Shown here: positions 8,379 to 16,137 of the stretch, piece by piece | Layout: each line of letters begins with the position of its first letter | How positions within the stretch are numbered: the first letter of the stretch is position 1 | From: Nitrospira sp. ND1 | GTDB lineage: Bacteria > Nitrospirota > Nitrospiria > Nitrospirales > Nitrospiraceae | Direction of reading: 5' to 3' | DNA: 64,000 bases | Assembly: GCF_900170025.1 (NCBI RefSeq) | Contig: NZ_FWEX01000006.1 | Span: 2,069,089-2,133,088 of the forward strand | The notes under the pieces: generated by a model | Told to the model about the DNA's origin: nothing | Databases searched by the model: none | What the model saw: only the letters and a program-made list of their open reading frames with translations | Translations under genes and position numbers: made by a program

Positions 8379-8621
8379 ATGCAGGCTGATGTGAAACTCG
8401 ATACGCTCGGGTATTTTTGCCCGATGCCGATTATTCTGACGTCCAAGAAAATCAAGGAACTGACGACCGGTCAGGTGCTGGAAGTCGTGTCGGACGATGA
8501 AGGCATCAAGAAGGATATGCCGGCCTGGTGTGAGACGACCGGCCACGAAATGGTGGGGCTCGAAGAGGAGCAGAGTGCGTCCAAGCGGATCTATAAGGCC
8601 TTCGTCAAGAAAACCAAGTAG
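8379..8621 (+). CDS. tusA: TusA-family sulfurtransferase
   Basis: 80 residues with the signature CPMP (C14 in GYFCPMPIILT), the persulfide-carrying Cys of TusA/SirA proteins. Length and beta-alpha-beta pattern fit the family. ATG 8379 is preceded by GGGGTTGAGGAG. It is the second gene of the dsrE-tusA unit and is followed by a strong terminator. In other bacteria TusA feeds sulfur to tRNA thiolation, molybdopterin or sulfane-sulfur pathways; pairing with DsrE favours general sulfane trafficking. Confidence 0.9.
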   Translation: MQADVKLDTLGYFCPMPIILTSKKIKELTTGQVLEVVSDDEGIKKDMPAWCETTGHEMVGLEEEQSASKRIYKAFVKKTK

Positions 8622-8663
8622 GGGCAGCGACAGGCGCGCGAACGCGGGGCCGTCCTGTTAGGC

Positions 8664-8701
8664 AAAGCCGGAGGGCATGATCACCAGCCTCCGGCTTTTT
8701 T
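8664..8701 (+). terminator. Rho-independent terminator after tusA
   Basis: Stem GCCGGAGG (8667-8674) and CCTCCGGC (8688-8695), extended by AAA/TTT pairs, loop of 13 bases, then a run of T to about 8701. It closes the dsrE-tusA transcript. Confidence 0.85.
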
Positions 8702-8760
8702 GTTGTCTCGGACTTTCAGGGTAAGCGGGGCGGACCGGGTCGGGTGAGAGAGGGAACGTC

Positions 8761-10323
8761 GTGAGTCAGGTTGTTGAATGTGTCCCGAACTTCAGCGAGG
8801 GACGGAACTCCGAGATCGTCGACGCGTTAGCCGGAGTCGTCCGCTCAGTCCCCGGCGTTGTCCTGCTGGATGAAACGAAGGATCCGGACCATCACCGGGC
8901 CGTCGTAACCTTTGCCGGTAGGCCCTATGCCGTGGCCGAGGTGGCCTATCAGATGGCGCGGATGGCCTCCCAGTTGATCGATCTCCGAAACCATCATGGC
9001 GAACATCCGCGCGTCGGGGCGACGGATGTGATGCCGTTTGTGCCGATTCGTGGCGTCAGCATGCAGGATTGTGTGCAACTGGCTCGCATGGTCGGCCAGC
9101 GTATCGGGAATGAATTGAAGATCCCGGTCTTTCTGTACGAACAGGCGGCGACCAGGCCCGAGCGGAAACAGCTGGAGTGGATTCGGAAGGGTGGCTTGAA
9201 GGGACTGGCGGATCGGATGGCAAACGACCCTGCGTGGGTGCCGGATTTCGGCCCGAAGCTCCTGCACCAGACGGCCGGGGCCACGGTGGTGGGGGCGCGA
9301 TGGCCGCTGATCGCCTTCAACGTGAATTTGAAGAGCCGCGATCTTTCGGTTGCCAGGGCCATCGCCAAGGTAGTGCGCCAGTCAAGCGGCGGGCTCCCGT
9401 ACGTCAAAGCGATCGGCGTGGAGCTGAAAAGCCAACAACTCGTGCAGGTATCGATGAATTTGACGAACCATGAAGAGACGCCGCTCCATGTCGTGTTTGC
9501 GGCGGTGCAGCGGGAAGCGGCGGCTCGTGGTGTGGAGGTGGCCGGCACAGAGATCGTCGGGTTGGTTCCCGAACAGGCGCTCATGGAGACGGCGCAGCAG
9601 GCGCTCTGTCTCAACCAATTCGACGGACGACAGGTGCTTGAGTCGCGATTGGACCGTCCCGAATCGCGGGAGGCGATCGGGCGGATGGCGGCGTCGCAGC
9701 CGGTGAAGGAGCAGTCGCCGTCGCCCGAGAAGGTCGGGGCGCCGGACGGGAAGATGCCGGAGCTTCAGGGGCAGACCGGCGGCAGCGTGGGGGCCCAGTC
9801 GGCGGCGTTTGCGGCCGGGTTGGGAATGATGGTGGCGAAGCTGACTCGCGCGCGTGCGATTGAAACGCGCTTATCCGAAATTCGCACCCGCCTCCACGAA
9901 TTGGCGCAAGCGGATCGAGATGCCTATGGGCGGGTGCTCCAGGCGAGAAAGCTTCCGATCACCCACCCTGACCGTCCGCTCCAACTCTCATCGAACTTGC
10001 TGGGGGCGATAGAAACGCCGTTGGAAATTGTGAAGCTGTCTTGCGAACTCATCCCCTTGCTGCGGGGTCTCCTGACGCAAACGAAACCGGAGCTTCAGCC
10101 GGATCTGAAGATGGGCCTTCGTCTTGCCGATGCCGTCATCGATGGGTGCCTCGGAATGGTCGAGGAGAACATGAAAGTTCAACCAAATCAGCTGCTTATT
10201 GCCTCGATTCGAGAGCGATTCTCCGTTGCGGAACAAATGCTTGTGGATGCGAAATCGCTATGCTACACTCCGCCCTTCGATTCGTGGGCCCAAAACATGT
10301 TGAATATCCTGAAACTTCGGTGA
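8761..10323 (+). CDS. Glutamate formimidoyltransferase / formimidoyltetrahydrofolate cyclodeaminase fusion
   Basis: 520 residues. Residues 1-300 form the formiminotransferase N and C subdomains, beginning VVECVPNFSEGRN and containing DHHRAVVTFAGRP and NHHGEHPRVGATDVMPFVP with His residues typical of folate and formimino transfer. After a Pro/Gly/Gln-rich linker (about 310-345) comes an all-helical cyclodeaminase domain (AGLGMMVAKLTRAR... to the end). In histidine breakdown the enzyme moves the formimino group to tetrahydrofolate and releases ammonia. No hut genes are nearby, so it may serve one-carbon metabolism. The GTG start at 8761 follows GAGAGAGGGAAC. Confidence 0.88.
   Translation: MSQVVECVPNFSEGRNSEIVDALAGVVRSVPGVVLLDETKDPDHHRAVVTFAGRPYAVAEVAYQMARMASQLIDLRNHHGEHPRVGATDVMPFVPIRGVSMQDCVQLARMVGQRIGNELKIPVFLYEQAATRPERKQLEWIRKGGLKGLADRMANDPAWVPDFGPKLLHQTAGATVVGARWPLIAFNVNLKSRDLSVARAIAKVVRQSSGGLPYVKAIGVELKSQQLVQVSMNLTNHEETPLHVVFAAVQREAAARGVEVAGTEIVGLVPEQALMETAQQALCLNQFDGRQVLESRLDRPESREAIGRMAASQPVKEQSPSPEKVGAPDGKMPELQGQTGGSVGAQSAAFAAGLGMMVAKLTRARAIETRLSEIRTRLHELAQADRDAYGRVLQARKLPITHPDRPLQLSSNLLGAIETPLEIVKLSCELIPLLRGLLTQTKPELQPDLKMGLRLADAVIDGCLGMVEENMKVQPNQLLIASIRERFSVAEQMLVDAKSLCYTPPFDSWAQNMLNILKLR
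10241..10269 (+). promoter_or_regulatory. Probable promoter for rpsU inside the upstream gene
   Basis: TTGTGG (10241-10246), 17 bases, TACACT (10264-10269) preceded by an extended -10 TGC. It lies in the last codons of the formiminotransferase gene, about 77 bases before rpsU. Moderate match only. Confidence 0.35.
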
Positions 10324-10346
10324 AAGAGAGTCGAAGGTAGCTGACG

Positions 10347-10541
10347 ATGGAAATTAAGGTTTTCAATAACAACGTCGAAAAAGCCCTGAAGGTCGCCAAG
10401 AAGAAATTGGCGGGCGAAGGATTGTTCCGCGAACTGAAGCGCCGCCGCTATTATGAAAAGCCGAGCGTTCGGAAGAAGGCGAAAGAGCGAGAGGCTCAGC
10501 GCCGCCGGCAGAAGTGGCTCGCAAAGAGACGGCCCGAATAG
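10347..10541 (+). CDS. rpsU: 30S ribosomal protein S21
   Basis: 64-residue basic protein with the S21 pattern MEIKVFNNNVEKALKVAKKK, then LFRELKRRRYYEKPSVRKK and a Lys/Arg-rich tail (REAQRRRQKWLAKRRPE). S21 helps 16S rRNA pair with mRNA at initiation. It stands alone between the formiminotransferase and endonuclease III genes, not in a dnaG/rpoD operon. Confidence 0.95.
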   Translation: MEIKVFNNNVEKALKVAKKKLAGEGLFRELKRRRYYEKPSVRKKAKEREAQRRRQKWLAKRRPE

Positions 10542-10612
10542 ACGTCAGGCGTTCGTTTCCACAGCCGACTAGTTCGACCACTCCCTGTTGAGTTCTCCTC
10601 TCCGGCAGCTCC

Positions 10613-11272
10613 ATGCAGGCGCAAGAGATCCACGCCGCCATCCGAACGGTCAAGCGGGAAATCGCTCGCTGGCCAGACCCGGTTGTCGGCGTCGTTGCCA
10701 GACAGTCAGGCCGTGATCCCTTCCTCGTGCTCATTTCCTGTCTCCTCAGTCTACGCACCAAAGACAAGACCACGGCCGAAGCCAGCGAGCGGCTCTTCGC
10801 CTTGGCGTCCACACCGGCCACCATGCAGGCGCTGACCACCCCGGTCATTGAGCGCGCCATCTATCCCGTCGGGTTCTATCGGACAAAGGCCAAACAGATT
10901 CAGCAGATCTGCGCCCAACTCCGTGAGCGGTACCAGGGTCGGGTGCCGGACAAGATCGATGAATTGCTGACGTTGCCGGGAGTCGGGAGGAAGACGGCCA
11001 ATCTGGTGGTGACGGTCGGGTATGAAAAGACGGGGATTTGCGTCGATATTCACGTCCACCGGATCAGCAACCGATGGGGGTACGTCAAGACCAAGAGTCC
11101 CGATGAGACAGAAACAGCTCTCCGCGAGAAACTTCCGCGCAAATATTGGATTACATTCAACGACCTGCTCGTGCCCTACGGACAACACCTCTGCCAGCCG
11201 GTCTCGCCATTGTGCAGCCAGTGCAAGATTGCGGCGTATTGCGATCGCGTCGGCGTGACGAAAAGCCGTTAA
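10613..11272 (+). CDS. nth: Endonuclease III, base-excision repair DNA glycosylase/AP lyase
   Basis: 219 residues. The helix-hairpin-helix LPGVGRKTANLVV carries the catalytic Lys (K127), and D145 in CVDIHVHRISNRWG is the second catalytic residue. The C-terminal [4Fe-4S] ligands are C-x6-C-x2-C-x5-C in CQPVSPLCSQCKIAAYC. The enzyme removes oxidised pyrimidines and cleaves abasic sites. It converges with the dsrE-like gene. Confidence 0.93.
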   Translation: MQAQEIHAAIRTVKREIARWPDPVVGVVARQSGRDPFLVLISCLLSLRTKDKTTAEASERLFALASTPATMQALTTPVIERAIYPVGFYRTKAKQIQQICAQLRERYQGRVPDKIDELLTLPGVGRKTANLVVTVGYEKTGICVDIHVHRISNRWGYVKTKSPDETETALREKLPRKYWITFNDLLVPYGQHLCQPVSPLCSQCKIAAYCDRVGVTKSR

Positions 11273-11338
11273 GCGTGGAGCGCCGATACGCTTCAAGCCA
11301 CCAGCCCTTTAGTGAGATATGAACGACGAGAGACGTGG

Positions 11339-11758
11339 TCAGATGAACAATTTGGTTTCCGCCTGCGCAGTGAGCGAGAGGATGGAGGGGAGCCCAAGCA
11401 CTTCGTCCACGTTGCGTTCCACCGCGCCCGCTGCCACTCCCATATATTCCAGGCCCGCGCTGCAGGCAATGAGGCGGAAGTGCCCGACCAGACGTGCTTC
11501 CTGGAACATCTCGGAGATCTTCGGGACCTTCTTTTCCTTCAGAAGCCGGGCGACCTGTTCTGCCGAGTCGGCATATTCGGGTGGAAAGTCGATCTCGTCG
11601 ATCTTTCCTTCTGCGAGTTTCTTAATTGTCCAGAACAGCAACACCACAATGACGTCCTTGCCCATCGCGGCGGCGGTGAGGCCGAGGGTCGCGACCTGGT
11701 GCAGTTTGTCGTAGGTGGCGTTGTGGGCAAAGATGACGAATTTGGGTTTACCCGACAT
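11339..11758 (-). CDS. DsrE-family protein, second paralogue
   Basis: 139 residues of the DsrE fold: KFVIFAHNATYDKLHQVATLG, AAAMGKDVIVVLLFWTI, and a conserved Cys (C99) in FRLIACSAGLEYMGV at the persulfide position. It ends TKLFI, close to the NLFI end of the protein at 7825-8355. Six bases upstream ends the gene for a small secreted protein, so the two form one minus-strand unit. A role in sulfur handling is family inference; no tusA is adjacent to this copy. Confidence 0.82.
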   Translation of the reverse strand: MSGKPKFVIFAHNATYDKLHQVATLGLTAAAMGKDVIVVLLFWTIKKLAEGKIDEIDFPPEYADSAEQVARLLKEKKVPKISEMFQEARLVGHFRLIACSAGLEYMGVAAGAVERNVDEVLGLPSILSLTAQAETKLFI

Positions 11759-11763
11759 GGGAG

Positions 11764-12159
11764 CTACTTGACCTTCTGTCTGGTTTTGACGCTATTCACA
11801 AAGTCGGCGATGGCTACATCTACTTCAGCGGGTGTCATGGCGCGATCGTGCATCTCGCTCTCGTCGAGGAGGTAGCGCTCCCCTTCTTTTTCCTGTCGCA
11901 CCACCACGGAGTTTTCCGGTGTGACCTCGACCCGCATGAACCATTCCTTCTTACCTTGTGTAATGACCACTTCTTTACCAAGCCCGATCTTGGTGATGTC
12001 GATCTGAAGTTCCGACTCAGTGGTGCCATCAGCTGCCCAAGCTGCGTGGCTGCTGAGCGCAACGGGGCACAACGAGAGGGCGAATCCGAGAACGGCCAGG
12101 CCGGAGGCCTGAAGGCAGGCTCTCGTCACTCGTGCGCTGTTGAGTCGCATCGGCGGCAT
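11764..12159 (-). CDS. Secreted small protein of unknown function
   Basis: 131 residues. Signal peptide: RVTRACLQASGLAVLGFALSL, a hydrophobic stretch ending SSHAAWAA, with cleavage before DGTTES. The mature part of about 85 residues alternates strands (LQIDITKIGLGKEVVITQG, EWFMRVEVTPENSVVVRQE) and ends with a charged helix (TPAEVDVAIADFVNSVKTRQ). No Cys remains in the mature part. It precedes the DsrE paralogue by 5 bases, suggesting co-expression although one product is periplasmic and the other cytoplasmic. Family not recognised. Confidence 0.68.
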   Translation of the reverse strand: MPPMRLNSARVTRACLQASGLAVLGFALSLCPVALSSHAAWAADGTTESELQIDITKIGLGKEVVITQGKKEWFMRVEVTPENSVVVRQEKEGERYLLDESEMHDRAMTPAEVDVAIADFVNSVKTRQKVK

Positions 12160-12237
12160 GGTGCGGAATTATAGCTGGCGGAGCAGGCAACGTAAACCGG
12201 CTTGGCTTCGCCACCCTTTCCGCCATGCAAAGCCCCA

Positions 12238-12246
12238 TGCTAGGAT
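12238..12246 (+). promoter_or_regulatory. Extended -10 element just before a GTG start
   Basis: TGC followed by TAGGAT (12241-12246) ends 6 bases before the GTG at 12253, so transcription would start at about the initiation codon. The -35 region (TTCCGC) is poor. If real, the mRNA would be leaderless; no ribosome-binding site is seen before this GTG. Confidence 0.25.
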
Positions 12247-12252
12247 GCGCCG

Positions 12253-12684
12253 GTGATAAGCGAACTCCTGACGCAGATCGAATCCTACGTGCCGGCGAAT
12301 GTGCTGATCTGGTTTGCCGTTTCCTCCGTGTTCATGTTCGTGGGCACCTTGATCGCGATTCCCATCATTTTGATGCGGTTGCCGGCGGACTATTTCGATG
12401 TCCGCACTCCGCGACCCTGGATGGAGAACCATCATCCGATCCTTCGCGTGATTGGTCATGTGGTGAAGAACGTCGTGGGGGCGATTTTTCTGTTCGCCGG
12501 TTTTCTCATGCTGTTTCTGCCCGGACAGGGCGTGCTGACGATGTTGATCGGCCTCTCCTTGATTGAATTCCCAGGCAAGCGGCGGGTGGAGGCCAAGATC
12601 GTGGGGCAGTCCACCGTTCTCAGCACCATCAACGCCATGCGGGCCAAGTTCGACAAACCGCCGCTCATCATTGCACCGGATTGA
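12253..12684 (+). CDS. Small inner-membrane protein (PGPGW-like)
   Basis: 143 residues with two or three hydrophobic segments: IWFAVSSVFMFVGTLIAIPI (about 19-38) and VVGAIFLFAGFLMLFLPGQG (about 74-93), followed by VLTMLIGLSLIEFPGKRR. The FLPGQGVLTMLIGLSL run resembles the PGPGW family of small membrane proteins. The cytoplasmic tail is basic. Function unknown. The GTG start at 12253 gives the first natural N-terminus; no Shine-Dalgarno is visible. polA follows 57 bases later. Confidence 0.68.
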   Translation: MISELLTQIESYVPANVLIWFAVSSVFMFVGTLIAIPIILMRLPADYFDVRTPRPWMENHHPILRVIGHVVKNVVGAIFLFAGFLMLFLPGQGVLTMLIGLSLIEFPGKRRVEAKIVGQSTVLSTINAMRAKFDKPPLIIAPD

Positions 12685-12741
12685 GAGCGTTGCGGTAAGT
12701 TCGACTCCTGCGTGTTGCTCCACCGGTTACATATCTCAGCT

Positions 12742-15387
12742 ATGCCCACACTCTATCTCATCGACGGCAGCGCCTACATCTATCGGGCATTCTTCGCCCT
12801 GCCTCCCCTGGCCAATTCCAAAGGCCTGCAGACCAATGCGGTGTATGGCTTCACGACGATGTTGCTGAAGGTCCTGCGGGACCATCGGCCGGACTATGTG
12901 GCCGTGGTGTTCGATGAAAAGGGCCCGACCCACCGCCATGAAGCGTTCAAAGACTATAAGGCGCAACGGCCACCTATGCCGCAAGGCATGAGCGCGCAGA
13001 TTCCCTACATCCATCGTGTGGTGGAAGCGTTATCTCTGCCGGTTATTCGGCAGGCCGGATATGAGGCCGACGATCTGATCGGCACCCTGGCGAGAAAAGG
13101 CGAAGTCGAAGGCCTCGACGTCGTGATCGTCACCAGCGACAAAGACATGTTCCAACTGCTCACCCCCAAGACGCGCATTTACGATCCCGTGAAAGATAAA
13201 TGGTTTGGTGAAGCAGATTCGCAGGCACGGTTCGGCGTGGAGCCGGCGCGGGTGGTCGAGATCATGGGCCTGATGGGCGATACCAGCGACAATATTCCCG
13301 GCGTCAAAGGCATCGGCGAAAAGACCGCTGTGAAATTGATTACGCAGTTCGGCACGATCGAGGAGCTGCTGAGTCGAATCGAAGAAGTCACGCCGGTGAA
13401 AACCAAGAACCTGTTGCTGGAGCAGGGCGAGCAGGCGCGGATGAGCAGGCAGCTCGCGACGATTCAGCTGGACTGCCCTCTTGAATTTGTCCCGGCCCAC
13501 TTTCAGGCGAAGGCGCCGCAGGCCGAGATCCTGGTGAGCCTGTTGCGTGAACTGGAGTTTATGACGCTGGCCAAGGCCTTTCAGGGAGAGACTCCTGAGC
13601 AGAATCGGCTGGGGGCTGATGTCGAACAGATTCACGATGCTGCAGCGGCGGACGCGTTTCTGAAGGGGCAACCGGCAGCTGCGATGTTGGGTTTAGCCTG
13701 CGTCCTGACTGGTGAGCCGGGGGTGCGCGCCGATATTCAAGGCTGCGCGTTGGGTCGGTCTGATGGAAACGCGGCCTTCGTCCAGGGCGAGGCGCGTGAC
13801 TGGCCACGCCCACTGATTGAATGCCTGCATGATGGGAATAAGCCGAAAGCGGTACAGGATCTCAAACCGCTGTTGTTGGCGCTCCACCGTCAGGGCATCG
13901 ACATGCCCGGGCCCTACTTCGATACGATGGTGGCGGACTATCTGCTGAATCCGAATCGCCGCGCCCATACCTTGGAAGCGATTGCCATGGACCTGCTGAG
14001 TTATCAGCTTGGTGCGGGTGAACAGGAAGATTCAGGCAAGGGCCCGCAATCCCTGTTCGATGTGGATGAGAATCTGGTTCGTCGAACTGGCGAGGCGGCA
14101 GCCGTGACAGCCAAGGTGGCCCCGATGCTCCGCGAGCGGCTGCGAGAGCAGGGCAGCCTCCCGCTCTTTCAAGACGTGGAGATGCCGCTCGTGCCGGTCT
14201 TAGCCGAGATCGAACGGAACGGCTTTCTGCTCGATGTCGAGGGCCTGCAGACTTTGAGCAAAGAACTAGAGCGTGAGCTGGAGCAGATGGTAGGCAGCAT
14301 TTACCGTCTGGCCGGCGGTGAATTCAATATCGGCTCGCCCAAACAACTGGCCACGGTGCTCTTCGAAACGCTCGGCCTGAAGCCGCTGCGCAAAACGAAG
14401 ACCGGCTACTCCACGGATGAAGACACCCTCACGCAACTTGCCTCGCAGCATGAGTTGCCGGCGCAGATCCTTAACTATCGGACCCTGACGAAGCTCAAAT
14501 CGACCTATGTCGATGCCCTGCCGCAGTTGGTAAATCCCGAAACAAAACGACTCCACACTTCCCTCAATCAGACGGTGGCGGCGACTGGACGTCTGTCTTC
14601 GACCGATCCGAATCTACAGAACATCCCGGTGAAGGGTGACTACGGTTTGCGTATCCGCGAAGCCTTTATCGCCCCGCCGGGTCATCAACTGCTCTGCGCC
14701 GATTACAGTCAGGTCGAGCCGCGGATTTTAGCGCACCTCTCGCAAGACCCTCGCCTGCTGCAGGTGTTCGAACAGGGAGAAGACATTCACATGGCCACGG
14801 CCATGGAGATTTTTAATCTGCCGGCTGGCGAGGTGACTCGGGAGATGCGGCGCGCGGCGAAGAGCGTGGTGTTCGGAATTGTGTATGGCATCAGCCCGTT
14901 CGGCCTGGCATCCAACATCGGTGTGCCGCAAGCGGATGCCAAGAAATATATCGAGACGTTCTTCGAGAAGTTTTCGGCTGTGCGGGCGTTGATGGACCGC
15001 AATATCGACGACGGCAAGACTAAGGGCTATACGACCACGATCCTCGGCCGCCGCCGCCAGATCCCTGAGTTGCAGAGCGGCGATCCATCGCAGCGCGGCG
15101 TCGGCGAGCGCATGGCCGTCAATAGTCCGATTCAAGGCTCGGCCGCCGATCTGATCAAGGTCGCGATGATCAAGGTCCATCAACGCCTCCAGAACGAACT
15201 GCCTCGCTGCAAGATGATCCTCCAGGTCCATGACGAGTTGATTTTCGAAGTGCCGGACCAGGAATTGGAACGGGCGAAACAGCTTGTAAAAGCGGAAATG
15301 GAAGCCACCGGGGCGGCGTTGGGCCTGTCGGTTCCGCTCAAGGTCGATCTGGGGGTGGGGTTAAACTGGCGAGTCGCCCATCCCTAG
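12742..15387 (+). CDS. polA: DNA polymerase I
   Basis: 881 residues. The 5'-nuclease domain (1 to about 290) starts MPTLYLIDGSAYIYRAFFA and contains YEADDLIGTLA and SDKDMFQLL. The polymerase domain has motif A (ICADYSQVEPRILAHLS), motif B (RRAAKSVVFGIVYGISPFG) and motif C (QVHDELIFEV). The middle 3'-5' exonuclease-like region keeps FDTMVADYLLNP, but where the DxE of motif Exo I should be it reads LGLACVLTGE, and Exo II Asn/Asp is replaced (AVQDLKPLL). Proofreading is therefore probably absent, as in many bacterial Pol I enzymes. The ATG at 12742 has no clear ribosome-binding site; an in-frame start 30 bases upstream is less likely. Confidence 0.95.
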   Translation: MPTLYLIDGSAYIYRAFFALPPLANSKGLQTNAVYGFTTMLLKVLRDHRPDYVAVVFDEKGPTHRHEAFKDYKAQRPPMPQGMSAQIPYIHRVVEALSLPVIRQAGYEADDLIGTLARKGEVEGLDVVIVTSDKDMFQLLTPKTRIYDPVKDKWFGEADSQARFGVEPARVVEIMGLMGDTSDNIPGVKGIGEKTAVKLITQFGTIEELLSRIEEVTPVKTKNLLLEQGEQARMSRQLATIQLDCPLEFVPAHFQAKAPQAEILVSLLRELEFMTLAKAFQGETPEQNRLGADVEQIHDAAAADAFLKGQPAAAMLGLACVLTGEPGVRADIQGCALGRSDGNAAFVQGEARDWPRPLIECLHDGNKPKAVQDLKPLLLALHRQGIDMPGPYFDTMVADYLLNPNRRAHTLEAIAMDLLSYQLGAGEQEDSGKGPQSLFDVDENLVRRTGEAAAVTAKVAPMLRERLREQGSLPLFQDVEMPLVPVLAEIERNGFLLDVEGLQTLSKELERELEQMVGSIYRLAGGEFNIGSPKQLATVLFETLGLKPLRKTKTGYSTDEDTLTQLASQHELPAQILNYRTLTKLKSTYVDALPQLVNPETKRLHTSLNQTVAATGRLSSTDPNLQNIPVKGDYGLRIREAFIAPPGHQLLCADYSQVEPRILAHLSQDPRLLQVFEQGEDIHMATAMEIFNLPAGEVTREMRRAAKSVVFGIVYGISPFGLASNIGVPQADAKKYIETFFEKFSAVRALMDRNIDDGKTKGYTTTILGRRRQIPELQSGDPSQRGVGERMAVNSPIQGSAADLIKVAMIKVHQRLQNELPRCKMILQVHDELIFEVPDQELERAKQLVKAEMEATGAALGLSVPLKVDLGVGLNWRVAHP

Positions 15388-15389
15388 CC

Positions 15390-15587
15390 GGATGTTGAAA
15401 CAGGCTGCCAGCGGCGTTCTCAGTCGCACGCCTCCCTGCGAAGAGAGGGATGGCACAGGGAAAGCGCTGAGGAGTTTATCCGCTCGCCAAAGCTATGTGA
15501 TTGGCGAACGGGTCAAACGAAGTTTGGTATGTACCTCCCCAGTCGACGTGCTCCCTGCGGCCTTGCGGACAGCCTGTTTGAACATCC
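15390..15587. repeat. Small palindromic repeat with 18-bp inverted ends, MITE-like (copy B)
   Basis: GGATGTTGAAACAGGCTG at 15390-15407 and, reversed, GGATGTTCAAACAGGCTG at 15587-15570: 17 of 18 positions match. The 198-bp element begins two bases after the polA stop, has no credible gene inside, and shares blocks with copy A at 228-463. Such short inverted-end elements are typical non-autonomous mobile or REP-like repeats. A target duplication could not be defined. Confidence 0.65.
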
Positions 15588-15636
15588 TCAATGGAAGCTG
15601 ATGTTGCACAGCGCGTGAGTCGATCCAGTTCAGCCT

Positions 15637-16023
15637 ATGTTGCCGCGAAAGCGTACATTGACCATACCCGAACCGGAGTTTCAGGCCTTAGTGCAGGAGG
15701 CGCTCGACGGCCTTCCCGACGAATACGCCAAACTCATCACTAACGTTGCTGTGGTGGTGGAGGAAGAGCCCCCTCCGGAAGTGCTCGCCGACCTGGAGAT
15801 GGAGGCAGACGAGGACCTCCTCGGCCTCTATCAAGGTCTCTCTCTCGACAAGGAATCCTTCTTCCAAGCGGGCGGGCAACTGCCGGCCAAAATCTCCATC
15901 TATCGCGGACCGATCCTCCGCCTCTGTCGAACCAAGAAAGAAGTCGTGCAGGAAGTGCGCGATACCGTCGTGCACGAGATCGGGCATCATTTCGGGTTCG
16001 ATGACGATGAGATGCCTTACTGA
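15637..16023 (+). CDS. Small zincin-like metallopeptidase family protein
   Basis: 128 residues with HEIGHHFG (H113, E114, H117) near the C-terminus, followed by an acidic DDDEMPY, the arrangement of the DUF1025/metallopeptidase family of minimal zincins. The N-terminal half has FQALVQEALDGLPDEYAKLI and an acidic loop. No signal peptide, so probably cytoplasmic; the substrate is unknown and proteolytic activity is not established for this family. The start at 15637 is the first ATG of the coding-like part. Confidence 0.8.
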   Translation: MLPRKRTLTIPEPEFQALVQEALDGLPDEYAKLITNVAVVVEEEPPPEVLADLEMEADEDLLGLYQGLSLDKESFFQAGGQLPAKISIYRGPILRLCRTKKEVVQEVRDTVVHEIGHHFGFDDDEMPY

Positions 16024-16069
16024 GAATAGGGCCATCAGTTACGTTTTTCTAGAGAACCGTATCTCTCCT

Positions 16070-16102
16070 GGCTCTGCGCTAAAGATGTCATAGCGCAGAG
16101 CC
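16070..16102. terminator. Perfect 12-bp hairpin between two plus-strand genes
   Basis: GGCTCTGCGCTA (16070-16081) and TAGCGCAGAGCC (16091-16102) with a 9-base loop. No T-run follows on either strand, so termination may be weak; it may instead stabilise the upstream mRNA. Confidence 0.45.
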
Positions 16103-16137
16103 GTCGTGCGATAGTTCCTCTCATTCACGGGTGACTG

